Source of the DNA: Arenibacter antarcticus
GTDB lineage: Bacteria > Bacteroidota > Bacteroidia > Flavobacteriales > Flavobacteriaceae
Direction of reading: 5' to 3'
NCBI RefSeq assembly: GCF_041320605.1
Contig: NZ_CP166679.1
Span: 868,001 to 932,000 of the forward strand
Length of the DNA: 64,000 nucleotides
Shown: piece by piece, positions 44,709-53,558 of the stretch
Position numbering within the stretch: position 1 is the stretch's first letter
Layout of the letters: each line of letters starts with the position of its first letter
Position numbers and translations under genes: made by a program
Notes under the pieces: generated by a model
Told to the model about the DNA's origin: nothing
Database searches by the model: none
Seen by the model: only the letters and a program-made list of their open reading frames with translations

Positions 44709-45703
44709 TAATAGTCATTAATTTGGTCGATTATTTTTTTCATTATGGGGTCTTTCATCAGCTCTTCCAAGATGGGTTTTGTTTTGGATATAAAGGGACT
44801 TTTATCGGGGGTATAGATCTCTACATTGGCATTCTTTAAGACTTCCATATTTTCTTTGACCGTCTCTCTCCAAAACACCTTTTGTTTTGCAACACTTTCA
44901 TCAGCAGCGGCTTGCAACCATTCTTTTTCTATATCGCTCAGGGTATCCCAAAATTTAGTTCCCACCACTACAACATCGGGGGTCATGGTATGTTCATCAA
45001 CGGTATAGAATTTACATATTTCATAGTGGTTGGAAGTTACAAAGGAAGGTATGTTATTTTCGGCACCATCTACCACCCGTTGCTGCAGGGCGGTATATAG
45101 TTCCCCGTAAGCCATAGGCGTAGCAGATCCTCCAAGATCATTGACCATATTTACAGCCATTTGATCGTTCATTACCCTTATTTTTTTTCCCTTTAGATCC
45201 TCCGGTGTCTTTATAAAACCGTCCAAGGTGTAGAAACTTCTAGCTCCAGCATCATAAAAACAGAGTCCCCGAAGTAGGTATTCGCTACCGCCTTCCAAAA
45301 TTTTCTTGCCTACCTCTCCTTCTAAAACACTGAACATATGGTCCGAATCCCTAAACAAGTAAGGAATCCCTAACACTTTGTATTCCGGCGCAAAACTGGA
45401 CATAGAGGCAGCGCTTACCTTGGTCATGGCGACACTTCCTATCTGTAAAAGCTCTAACATCTCTCTTTCCGATCCCAATTGGCCATCAGGAAAAATTTTA
45501 ATCTGAAGTTTTCCCCCAGACTTCTCCTTAAGGGTCTCTTGCATGGAAAGAATTCCTTTATGCACTGGATGGGTAATAGGAAGGGAATGCGCGAAAAATA
45601 ATGTTTTATGAGAGGCCCTTTCAGAACAAGAGATAATAAAAAGGCAAGCCACAGCCCATATCACTCCCAATAATTTTCGTTTTACGTTTTTAAATTCCCG
45701 CAT
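44708..45703 (-). CDS. dctP: TRAP transporter substrate-binding lipoprotein DctP
   Basis: This 331-residue DctP-type binding protein has a lipobox at C26 (FIISC), so it is anchored to a membrane rather than free in the periplasm. Family features are AHSLPITHPVHKG (about residues 38-50), FPDGQLGSEREMLELLQIG (about 71-89) and the acid-binding arginine region DAGARSFYT (about 151-159). It also has KIRVMNDQMAVNMV and the conserved GELYTALQQRVVDGAENN (about 200-217). Binding proteins next to uxuA commonly take glucuronate or galacturonate; that specificity is inferred. It lies 157 bp after uxuA with no terminator seen. Confidence 0.93.
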   Translation of the reverse strand: MREFKNVKRKLLGVIWAVACLFIISCSERASHKTLFFAHSLPITHPVHKGILSMQETLKEKSGGKLQIKIFPDGQLGSEREMLELLQIGSVAMTKVSAASMSSFAPEYKVLGIPYLFRDSDHMFSVLEGEVGKKILEGGSEYLLRGLCFYDAGARSFYTLDGFIKTPEDLKGKKIRVMNDQMAVNMVNDLGGSATPMAYGELYTALQQRVVDGAENNIPSFVTSNHYEICKFYTVDEHTMTPDVVVVGTKFWDTLSDIEKEWLQAAADESVAKQKVFWRETVKENMEVLKNANVEIYTPDKSPFISKTKPILEELMKDPIMKKIIDQINDY

Positions 45704-45860
45704 ATATTTTTATTATTACTTTTCTAAAGATAACAACCTTAGCGTTTTAATTCTATAAAATCACTAAAACCCTCTTTAATAGAACAGCTAGCCCTCTTTT
45801 TTTGAAATACTGAAAATATTTTTCTATTTTTTTTCTCGCATGGTTTGCTTTATTTATGCA

Positions 45861-47069
45861 CTAGGTTTCATCCTCTAACAACAACGTTTCCCTTAATCCT
45901 TTCTCTAAACCATAAAGCTGTGCCATACCAATTCCCCTACCAATAAGGGAATAACCGGGATAAAAATCGCCCATTCTTTTTTTATCGTCCAATAACACAT
46001 GGCCGTGATCCGGTCTAACGGGAATGGCTACTTCGCCTATTCCGCTACGATGTCTTCTTTGCTGCTCCTTAATTAGAGCTTTCATAATCTTCTCCATAGG
46101 TATGGAGCCGTCTAAATGGGCGGCTTCATAAAAACTGCCATCGGCCTTACGGGTCACGTTCCTTAAATGTAAAAAATGAATCTTTGATCCAAAGTCCGCT
46201 ATAATTTTCAACAGATCATTAGAAGCGATCGCGCCCAATGATCCTGAACAAAAGGTTATACCATTACTTGGAGAGGAAACACAATCCACAATAAATTTCA
46301 GATCCTCATAGGTAGAGGCAATCCTAGGAATTCCAAAAACGGGGAACGGCGGATCATCTGGGTGAAGGGCCATTTTAATCCCCAATTTTTCCGCCTCCGG
46401 AATAATTGCTTTTAAAAAATAGGCCAGATTCTCCCTTAAATCAGGTTTTTCTATTCCACTCACCTCTTCTAAGGTAGATTTAAACACGGAAATAGGTATG
46501 GCTTCTTTGGAGCCGGGCATTCCCGCCAAGATAGCATTAATCAGTAATGTTGTTTGTTGAGTACTTAAAGAGTTAAAGTAGACTTCTGCTTTTGAATAGG
46601 TTTCCACATTATAAAATTCCCTCGCATTCTCCCGTTTTAGGATAAAAAGATCAAAAGCAGCAACGGCAATGGGATCGTACAATAAGCTTATGGCACCATT
46701 CGGGAGTTTATAACTTAAATTGGTTCGAGTCCAATCAATCAGCTGCATAAAATTGTAGCAGACCGTTTTAATATTGTTGGCGGACAAATTCTTAAGGGTA
46801 TCTATATACTTCTGGATATAATTATCGCGGTCCGGCAACCCATACTTAATAGCCTTATGGATATTTACGCTTTCTACCACCGACCACTCTAGCCCATGGG
46901 ATTCTATCTCGGCCTTAACGGATTTAATGGCTTCTACAGACCAGACTTCTCCAATGGGAATATCATGGCAAGCAGTTACTACCCCCACTGCCCCAAGTTC
47001 TCGAATATCTTGTAGGGACACCCCAAATTGGGGGCCAAACCACCGTAATGTACTTTTTAAATATTTCAT
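45861..47069 (-). CDS. uxuA: Mannonate dehydratase
   Basis: UxuA removes water from D-mannonate to give 2-keto-3-deoxygluconate. The 402-residue TIM-barrel enzyme has the family start LRWFGPQFGVSLQDIRELGAVGVV, the HDIPIGEVW segment (about residues 36-44), CYNFMQLIDWTR (about 98-109), and metal/active-site blocks ALHPDDPPFPVFGIPRI, CSGSLGA and HLRNV. Length is normal. It lies 3 bp after the SDR gene that probably makes its substrate, and upstream of the TRAP genes. The later steps (KDG kinase, KDPG aldolase) are not in this window. Confidence 0.96.
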   Translation of the reverse strand: MKYLKSTLRWFGPQFGVSLQDIRELGAVGVVTACHDIPIGEVWSVEAIKSVKAEIESHGLEWSVVESVNIHKAIKYGLPDRDNYIQKYIDTLKNLSANNIKTVCYNFMQLIDWTRTNLSYKLPNGAISLLYDPIAVAAFDLFILKRENAREFYNVETYSKAEVYFNSLSTQQTTLLINAILAGMPGSKEAIPISVFKSTLEEVSGIEKPDLRENLAYFLKAIIPEAEKLGIKMALHPDDPPFPVFGIPRIASTYEDLKFIVDCVSSPSNGITFCSGSLGAIASNDLLKIIADFGSKIHFLHLRNVTRKADGSFYEAAHLDGSIPMEKIMKALIKEQQRRHRSGIGEVAIPVRPDHGHVLLDDKKRMGDFYPGYSLIGRGIGMAQLYGLEKGLRETLLLEDET

Positions 47070-47072
47070 AGT

Positions 47073-47891
47073 TTACACCCCAGAAAAAGAACTAAAACCA
47101 CCATCAATATCATAAATGGCTCCAGTGACAAAGGAGGAAGCATCGCTGAGCAGATAATGAACCATCCCATTTAGTTCTGAGGCATCCCCAAAGCGAGCCA
47201 TAGGGGTATTGGTGATAATTTTTTCTCCCCGGTCCGTGAACGACCCATCTTCGTTGGTCAATAGGCGCCTATTCTGATTTCCGATGAAAAAACCTGGAGC
47301 AATGGCATTAACGCGAATCTTATCGCTAAACTTTGAAGCAAGTTCATTGGCCATCCACTTCGTGAAAATGTCTATGCCCGCCTTAGCTAAGGAATAGCCC
47401 AGTACTCTGGAAATAGTTTGTTTGGCGGCCATGGAAGATATATTTATGATAGATCCATGCCCCTGATCGGCCATAATCTTGCTTAGCACAATTGTTGGCA
47501 ACACCGTTCCCATTAGGTTAATATCTACCACTTTTTGCGTATCTCCAATTTCTATATCGTAAATAGTCTGCTCTGGTTTTAAGGTGGCCCCTGGAATATT
47601 ACCTCCAGCGAGATTTATTAAACCGTCCAACTTCCCAAACTGGGATACTATTTTATCACGCAAATCTGTCAATCCCTTTTCGCTCATTACATCCACTACG
47701 TAAAAATGGGCACTATCTAAATGAAGGGAATTCAATTCCTTGCATTTTTCTTCTAATTTATCTTGAGAACGCCCCAACAATATCACTTTAGCTCCATTTT
47801 CCACAAGATAGGTGGATATAGATCCCCCCAAAGTGCCAGTTCCTCCAGACAAGGCATAAATTTTATTTTCTAGTGTAAATATTTGACTCAT
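47073..47891 (-). CDS. uxuB: SDR-type D-mannonate oxidoreductase (fructuronate reductase)
   Basis: This 272-residue short-chain dehydrogenase probably reduces D-fructuronate to D-mannonate, as SDR-type UxuB/YjmF enzymes do. The cofactor loop is SGGTGTLGGSIS (near residue 15), NLAGGN lies near 93, and the catalytic tyrosine and lysine are in GYSLAKAGID. The MSQIF start fits other SDRs. An in-frame upstream start at 47939 would add a lysine-rich stretch with no homology to the fold. The gene is 3 bp before uxuA. Other sugar SDRs would look similar, so the substrate rests on context. Confidence 0.88.
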   Translation of the reverse strand: MSQIFTLENKIYALSGGTGTLGGSISTYLVENGAKVILLGRSQDKLEEKCKELNSLHLDSAHFYVVDVMSEKGLTDLRDKIVSQFGKLDGLINLAGGNIPGATLKPEQTIYDIEIGDTQKVVDINLMGTVLPTIVLSKIMADQGHGSIINISSMAAKQTISRVLGYSLAKAGIDIFTKWMANELASKFSDKIRVNAIAPGFFIGNQNRRLLTNEDGSFTDRGEKIITNTPMARFGDASELNGMVHYLLSDASSFVTGAIYDIDGGFSSFSGV

Positions 47892-47980
47892 AAAATTAAA
47901 TTTTTTTTTGCTATTATGTATTTTAATAATTGATAGCATATATTATATATCGATACTCATTTAGATTAGATGAATAATTT

Positions 47981-49360
47981 CTATTCTTCCTTCGCCATTT
48001 TATAACCCTCTATGGTGGTGTAATATTTCGTCAACATGTTTGGCACCTCCCATTCGGGTAAATTTCCCTGCTTTAAATATCGTAAATAATTTTGGGTAAC
48101 CTGTGCAAAATGTGCTTCATGACCAATTTTATATTTTTCAGGAATGTGGATCTTCCAAAGGGTATCATTTATTTTTTCTGATGTGATTCCAGGATATATG
48201 GATGCAATATCCCCCTGCAAAGCAGCTGCAATTTCAGATTTAAAATCTCCGTCTTCTTTTAGTTGGATATACAGTGTAGGTTTAAAATTTTCTTCTGGCC
48301 CCTGTTTAATGACTAGGTCGCTCTTGGTCCCCCTCATAATACTGTAATGGGTATCCCCAGTCCCTTCCGGTGCTTTATAGTTCCATATCACTGAAACCTT
48401 GGCATATTTTCCTTTGATCTTATACACCATTTCTCCGTTACAGTAGACTTTTAACTTATCTCCTTCAATGTCTTTTTTTAGGTAATCGGGAAAAGCATCC
48501 AATCCGGTAACCTTGCTAAACTCTTCCAACGAAAGATCCGTTGACCATCGTTTGGCACTAATCATTTCTATATCGGTCCTCTTTATCACTTGTTCTGGAA
48601 AAAGCTCCCATTGCACCAAATCTACCAAATGGGTGGTCACATCCACAATGCCCTCCCCTTCTTCATTTACATCAAAAAACCAGGCGGGTCTTACCAATGG
48701 TTCTCCGGACACATATTTAAAAAAATGATGCACACTTTCCTTGCTAATAGCAGGTTCCAATGGAGTCCCCTCCATTAATTCCCCAAAAACATTCGGCACG
48801 GCAGACAATAGTCGCTGCATATCAGTAGTAACCTCAAAGCGTTCGGTCATTATATCATAGATCAACACCCCCTTTTCCTCGGCAACCTTAAAGGCTTCCT
48901 CTAATTTCTGGAATCCTTCTGGATTGATGACCAATGGTTTATCCGCATACACGTTGATTCCAGCTTTTACAGCTGCAAGGATATAATCTATTTTTTTCGA
49001 GTTTTTACCCGCTACTATCATGACATTCCCTGGCTTTTTGGCAATCATATTTTCCAAATAATCATTCCCAAAGGAAGTTTCCACCTTCCAGTGGGTAGGT
49101 GCTTCGGATCTTGAATTATAGGATTCAATTTTATTTAAGAAGTCATCTACCTCCGGCCCCTTGGGTGCAAAAACATAAATTGTGGAATCTACCTCTGGAT
49201 ACATGATTTTTTGTACCAAGGCGGCATGGAAGTGTCCGGGATCCAGAGTCATTAATTTTACTTTTCCCTTATCTTCCATTTGATCGTTCTTTACTTTTTT
49301 GGAATTTTCAGCACAAGAAAAGCACATAGAAAGCAAAAGAATAACTACTAATTTCTTCAT
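47981..49360 (-). CDS. Gfo/Idh/MocA family lipoprotein oxidoreductase
   Basis: This 459-residue protein has a lipobox signal peptide (CFSC, Cys about 16), so it is exported and membrane-anchored. A Gfo/Idh/MocA-like N-terminal half (about residues 35-190, with IYADKPLVI-type KP motif) is followed by a C-terminal domain typical of the putative secreted oxidoreductase subfamily. The GHFHAALVQK segment near residue 45 replaces the classic Rossmann GxGxxG. Cofactor binding is thus less certain, and it may carry a tightly bound NAD(H). It is the third of a run of exported proteins upstream of uxuB and uxuA, suggesting periplasmic processing of the imported sugar acid or its glycoside. The substrate is unknown. 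Confidence 0.85.
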   Translation of the reverse strand: MKKLVVILLLSMCFSCAENSKKVKNDQMEDKGKVKLMTLDPGHFHAALVQKIMYPEVDSTIYVFAPKGPEVDDFLNKIESYNSRSEAPTHWKVETSFGNDYLENMIAKKPGNVMIVAGKNSKKIDYILAAVKAGINVYADKPLVINPEGFQKLEEAFKVAEEKGVLIYDIMTERFEVTTDMQRLLSAVPNVFGELMEGTPLEPAISKESVHHFFKYVSGEPLVRPAWFFDVNEEGEGIVDVTTHLVDLVQWELFPEQVIKRTDIEMISAKRWSTDLSLEEFSKVTGLDAFPDYLKKDIEGDKLKVYCNGEMVYKIKGKYAKVSVIWNYKAPEGTGDTHYSIMRGTKSDLVIKQGPEENFKPTLYIQLKEDGDFKSEIAAALQGDIASIYPGITSEKINDTLWKIHIPEKYKIGHEAHFAQVTQNYLRYLKQGNLPEWEVPNMLTKYYTTIEGYKMAKEE

Positions 49361-49559
49361 TTTTAATTACTAATTTAAAACGGTATTAATTGATAATGTC
49401 CCCACTAAAATAACCCATTAATTCTATTAACCTTGGCACTTCATAAATAGGCCCGACTTTTTTCGACTCCAATAGTTGGGCTAAAGCGCAAACCCAAGTA
49501 ACATTGGTGCCCGAAATCCTGAATTATAAATTAAGCTCACAAGCCAATAATTCTATCTA

Positions 49560-50936
49560 TTAAACTTTAATATAGTTGGTTCCATAGGGTGCTCTTTGCT
49601 CCCTACTCAACATGGCGTTTGCTTCATCGTCATTGACAAACAATTCCTTCTCATTGTCCCATTCCAGTTTTCGATCAAATTGCATCGCAATATCACTTAT
49701 CAAACAAACTGCACAGGCTTTATGACCCTTTTCTATTGGAGAAATAGGTTCCTTTCTTGTTTTTATGCAATCTAACCAGTTCCCGTGCTGATCATCGCTT
49801 TTGTAAAGGTGGATTTCATTTTCACCTATTATAGATTCCAATATTTTTGGATCGGAAGCATCCAAGGCTTTACTACTCTTTTCTTTATCCACTGGATCTG
49901 ATGCTGACGCAATATAATTGCCACGTGATACAAAGATCCAACCATCCGTACCCTCATAGCGAATACCGTTGGTATAGCCTCCACTGGTATATACGGTTAT
50001 CCCATTTTTATATTCCTGTTTTACAAAGAAATCGCCATGTACATTCCACAATCCTGATTTCGGAAATTCGGCCAAGGCCTCCACGGATATGGGGCCTGTT
50101 AGCTCAGTATCCATACCCCACGCCGCGGAATCATAATGGTGTTGTCCCCAACCGGTGATCATCCCAGCGCCGTAACTCCTCTGCCGTAACCAACCCGGCC
50201 TACTATATCCCTGTTGTGGATGCACCCCAATTTCGGTATAGGGAACATCTGGCGTAGACCCCAGCCATGCGTCAAAATTGAGATTTGAAGGGATGGGCAT
50301 AGGAGCAGCTTCCGGTCCGGATGGATCTCCAGGTAATCCTATTTTTACGGTATGGATTTTTCCGATCCTCCCGTTACGTACCAATTCTGCCGCTACCCGA
50401 AACTGCGCCATAGAACGCTGTTGGGTACCTACTTGCAAGATGACGTTGGATTTCTCAACCGCCTCACGTAATTGTTGTCCCTCTCGTAAGGTTAAGGAAG
50501 TAGGTTTTTGCAGGTAGATATCTTTCCCCGCCAAGGCCGCTTCCATTGCAGGTTGGGAATGCCAATGATCGGGGGTACTTATAATTACCGCATCTATATC
50601 TTTGTTAAGAAGCATTTCACGGTAATCGTCATATTTTTTTACATCAACGTAATTATTCTTCCCGGTTTTTTCTTTGTAGTAGGTATTTATCAATTGCTGG
50701 GCATCCAAAGCCCTATTGGAATCAACATCACAGACCCCTACAAATCGGGTTTGATCGTAACGGATGGTATCCTGAATATCATGACCACGAGCTATTCTTC
50801 CACAACCGATTTGTCCTATATTTATTTTGTTACTGGGGGCATTTTTCCCGAATACGCTTGCTGGTACAATAGTTGGGAATCCAACCACGGCAGCCGTGGT
50901 CAACAGTGATTTATTAATAAACTTTCTTCTTTGCAT
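49560..50936 (-). CDS. Exported Gfo/Idh/MocA family oxidoreductase
   Basis: This 458-residue sugar oxidoreductase has a Tat-like signal (MQRRKFINKSLLTTAAVVGF, residues 1-20). The Rossmann loop is IGQIGCGRIARGHD (about 38-51), the conserved K-P of the family is in YLQKPTSLTL, and the active-site histidine region is WGQHHYDSAAWG (about 262-273). Tat export suggests that it folds with its nucleotide cofactor in the cytoplasm. Relatives oxidise or reduce ring hydroxyls of sugars, and some work as glycosidase-like enzymes using bound NAD. It lies between the DUF6807 gene and the lipoprotein paralogue. The substrate cannot be named. Confidence 0.88.
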   Translation of the reverse strand: MQRRKFINKSLLTTAAVVGFPTIVPASVFGKNAPSNKINIGQIGCGRIARGHDIQDTIRYDQTRFVGVCDVDSNRALDAQQLINTYYKEKTGKNNYVDVKKYDDYREMLLNKDIDAVIISTPDHWHSQPAMEAALAGKDIYLQKPTSLTLREGQQLREAVEKSNVILQVGTQQRSMAQFRVAAELVRNGRIGKIHTVKIGLPGDPSGPEAAPMPIPSNLNFDAWLGSTPDVPYTEIGVHPQQGYSRPGWLRQRSYGAGMITGWGQHHYDSAAWGMDTELTGPISVEALAEFPKSGLWNVHGDFFVKQEYKNGITVYTSGGYTNGIRYEGTDGWIFVSRGNYIASASDPVDKEKSSKALDASDPKILESIIGENEIHLYKSDDQHGNWLDCIKTRKEPISPIEKGHKACAVCLISDIAMQFDRKLEWDNEKELFVNDDEANAMLSREQRAPYGTNYIKV

Positions 50937-50999
50937 TTTTTGGTTTTTTATTAATTAACTATTCAGTGGAAAGCTTAGCTTATCGCCTCGCTTTATTAT

Positions 51000-52226
51000 T
51001 TACTCTTTAATTATTTTAGGCATCACGGCAAAACTCTTCCAATACGATTCCGCTTCATCGGCCGTAAGTTTACCATCAAAAACCACCATTCTATATTTTA
51101 ACTCATATTCCTTATTAGGTTCTATCTGCCATTCTTCATGGCGAATAGGGCAAAATTCGAAGAACATATCCCCACGGCCACCATTGCCATCAATAGGCCA
51201 AACGCGCATAGGTTCTGGGTGCGACCTATTTTCTGGGTAGCTCAAAAACAAAATGCCATTGGTCCCTTTACCATCGGCAGCTTCCCCCGTTACCATACAC
51301 CAACGGGCGTTAGTCCCGTCTGCTGTGAGTCGGTCATTACCCTCAGAAGTAAGTACCGTGCAATTATCCCTATGCCAACGTTCGGTAAAACGCATTCCAA
51401 GGCCACCCCCGTAGCGATAGGCTTCAAACAAGATTCCAGAATTTAATGGGGTGCTAAAAGTGCTGGTGTAATCTACCATATATCGATCTGACCTACCCAA
51501 GTCCCATACCTTAACCTCTAGGTCTTCGTTTAAAGCAATTCGCTTATCCTCCGAAGCTTTTAAGTTAATATGTTCTTGATGGGCATTGAAACCGCCATAG
51601 ACTGGTCCAGAATAAGTATCATTAAAATCCTTAAAAAGTACGGTCCCTTGTCGCTCTGCTAAATTCCAAAAATCGACCCGCTCTCCCTCTATCTGTGTAT
51701 GCGTCCAAGGGCCCCATATACCATAATGATGATAATGATCTGGAGGTTGAATACGAGAAAGGGTGTCTCCCGAGGGAGAAAGCAAAGGATGAATGTATCC
51801 GGATTTCCTAAAAATGGAATCTACTCCTTCTGGCGGATAAGTCATTCCATACCTATAGGTAAGCAAGGGAATGGAAGCTTTTGACAAATGAAGATTACCA
51901 TTATTCTTATCTATTTTCACCCCTTCAGAACTATAGTCCTTTCCTTCTTCCTTTACTATTTCATAAGAACTGTTATTATTGGACGAATGGATAAACCAAA
52001 GCTTTTTTTTATTTATATCGATTTGAAATGGAACTTTACGGTCTTCATAGGATAGCACTAAATCCTCTTCCCAATCCAAATCACCATTCCCCAAGGCCTC
52101 AACATTCAATGCAATAGGGGTAACCACAGAGGCCCCCTCACTTCCGGCGATTTGAAACTTATAACTTCCCTGTTCCGAACACGCCGAAGACAAAATTAGC
52201 ACATAGCAGTAAAAAATACATTTCAT
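51000..52226 (-). CDS. DUF6807 (PmoA-like) lipoprotein
   Basis: This 408-residue lipoprotein (lipobox SSAC, Cys about 16) belongs to the DUF6807 family, annotated as PmoA-like in many Bacteroidota. Typical segments are RIQPPDHYHHYGIWGPWTHT (about residues 160-179), ERVDFWNLAERQGTV (about 182-196) and GGLGMRFTERW (about 272-282). The name does not imply methane oxidation, and the function is unknown. Such proteins recur beside exported Gfo/Idh/MocA and ThuA proteins, as here. It is the first gene of the minus-strand hexuronate operon, and four tandem ACCAA units touch its start codon. Confidence 0.82.
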   Translation of the reverse strand: MKCIFYCYVLILSSACSEQGSYKFQIAGSEGASVVTPIALNVEALGNGDLDWEEDLVLSYEDRKVPFQIDINKKKLWFIHSSNNNSSYEIVKEEGKDYSSEGVKIDKNNGNLHLSKASIPLLTYRYGMTYPPEGVDSIFRKSGYIHPLLSPSGDTLSRIQPPDHYHHYGIWGPWTHTQIEGERVDFWNLAERQGTVLFKDFNDTYSGPVYGGFNAHQEHINLKASEDKRIALNEDLEVKVWDLGRSDRYMVDYTSTFSTPLNSGILFEAYRYGGGLGMRFTERWHRDNCTVLTSEGNDRLTADGTNARWCMVTGEAADGKGTNGILFLSYPENRSHPEPMRVWPIDGNGGRGDMFFEFCPIRHEEWQIEPNKEYELKYRMVVFDGKLTADEAESYWKSFAVMPKIIKE

Positions 52227-52245
52227 TGGTTTGGTTTGGTTTGGT
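52226..52245 (-). repeat. Pentanucleotide repeat (ACCAA)4 abutting a start codon
   Basis: On the minus strand four perfect ACCAA copies run into the ATG of the DUF6807 gene, sharing its first base. Repeats of this size can slip during replication. Slippage here would change the leader length, not the reading frame. Confidence 0.8.
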
Positions 52246-52333
52246 AAATAAAATTTACATAAAGTAAACTTTTATATTGCAACAATCATCTGGTTTTTCT
52301 GATCTAAACTGTAAATTATCATCGCTTTAACAT

Positions 52334-52373
52334 CAAATCTAATTAATCAAGATTAATTATGCAACCGATTGCA
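52334..52373 (-). promoter_or_regulatory. Hexuronate operon promoter with overlapping LacI-type operator
   Basis: On the minus strand TAGATTTG (52341-52334) fits the -7 consensus. The dyad TGCAACCGATTGCA (52360-52373) is symmetrical around a central CG, as LacI-family operators are. It covers the TTG that would serve as -33 element, 20 bp from the -7 box. A bound repressor would block this promoter. Confidence 0.65.
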
Positions 52374-52502
52374 ACAAAAACGCTACAACAAATTGCGACC
52401 TCAACATCAACTAAATATTCAAAAAACACTGAAAAGACCTAATAACATTAATGATATAATATTACACCAAGCTTATGATATAAAATTATTACTTACTTTT
52501 AT

Positions 52503-52518
52503 CGCAACATTTGCGCAA
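52503..52518 (+). promoter_or_regulatory. Second operator-like dyad before the LacI gene
   Basis: CGCAA-CAT-TTGCG (52503-52515) overlaps the palindrome TTGCGCAA (52511-52518), 12 bp before the LacI start codon. The GCAA/TTGC half-sites match those of the dyad at 52360-52373, so autoregulation is possible. The unusual spacing makes this weaker. Confidence 0.45.
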
Positions 52519-52529
52519 CAAATACTCAC

Positions 52530-53549
52530 ATGAATAAAAAAATTACTATATACGATTTAGCCAAAACCCTAGGTGTTTCCGCTGGAACGGTGAGCAGAAG
52601 CCTAAATAACCATCCTTCCATAAGTGACAAAACCAAAGCGCGAGTGGTCGCTAAAGCCAATGAAATGGGGTATAAGACCAATAAATTTGCCGCCAACCTC
52701 AGCAAGCAACAGACCAATACCATAGGCGTCATAGTACCCAAACTTAACTCCAACTTTATGTCTACCATATTAGCGGGCATAGAAAAAACAGTCAATGAAG
52801 CTGGCTACAATTTAATTATTAGTCAATCCTTGGAATCTATGGAGAAGGAAAAATTAAATGCCAAGACCTTATACAATAGTGGGGTTGATGCCTTACTGGT
52901 ATCGTTGGCATATGACACTTCCAACTATGATCATTTCACACCTTTTATACACCATAAAATTCCATTATTATTTTTAGATCGGGTACACAATTTACCCAAC
53001 TCCTCTACCTTTATAATCGACAATAGATTGGCAGGATATGAAGCTACAGAGCATTTGATCCAACAGGGTTGCAAAAACCTACTTTATATAGGGGGAAACT
53101 TAAAACGCAATGTATACTCGGAGCGACTAGAAGGGTTCAAGGAGGCTCTTACTAAACACCAATTGCCGTTAAATAACAATCCCGTCTTGGAATCCGACCT
53201 TAGTTCCGGGGATGTGGACTCAGTAGTACAACACATTAGGACTTTAGAACATTCTGTGGACGGACTTTTCGTGGCCAATGATAATTTTGCAGCACACCTT
53301 ATTAAGGCATTAATCACGGCAGGATATAAAATTCCGGAAGACATAAAAATAGTCGGTTTTAATAATGACCCCATCTCGGAATTGGTGACGCCCAGCTTAA
53401 GTACCATTGCCTACCCTGGGTACGAAATGGGCGTCTTGGCAGGCCAGAGTGTAATTAGTCAATTAAACGGCAGTATCAATTTTCAATCTGCCAATTCCAT
53501 CACTCTAAGGCACAAATTAATTAAGCGGGAATCAACTTATAAATCATAA
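52530..53549 (+). CDS. LacI family transcriptional regulator of the hexuronate cluster
   Basis: This 339-residue LacI-type regulator has the HTH TIYDLAKTLGVSAGTVSRSLN (about residues 5-25), a hinge segment KTNKFAANLSKQQ and a sensor domain with the usual LFLDRVHN and VDGLFVANDN blocks. It is divergent from the eight-gene hexuronate operon, with two operator-like dyads in the 303-bp gap, and 9 bp upstream of thuA-like. Likely inducers are glucuronate-pathway intermediates. It is a paralogue of the regulator at 33470-34486, which has a different recognition helix (VSISTVSKAIN). Confidence 0.92.
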   Translation: MNKKITIYDLAKTLGVSAGTVSRSLNNHPSISDKTKARVVAKANEMGYKTNKFAANLSKQQTNTIGVIVPKLNSNFMSTILAGIEKTVNEAGYNLIISQSLESMEKEKLNAKTLYNSGVDALLVSLAYDTSNYDHFTPFIHHKIPLLFLDRVHNLPNSSTFIIDNRLAGYEATEHLIQQGCKNLLYIGGNLKRNVYSERLEGFKEALTKHQLPLNNNPVLESDLSSGDVDSVVQHIRTLEHSVDGLFVANDNFAAHLIKALITAGYKIPEDIKIVGFNNDPISELVTPSLSTIAYPGYEMGVLAGQSVISQLNGSINFQSANSITLRHKLIKRESTYKS

Positions 53550-53558
53550 ATACAACTC

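Noticed and set aside
47892-47939. Upstream start adding 16 residues to the SDR protein
   Set aside because: The added stretch is lysine-rich and AT-driven; the MSQIF start directly precedes the normal first strand of the fold.
51000-52226. Methane monooxygenase subunit (PmoA)
   Set aside because: The protein is a secreted lipoprotein of the DUF6807 family with no membrane helices or copper site; the PmoA label is a historical family name.
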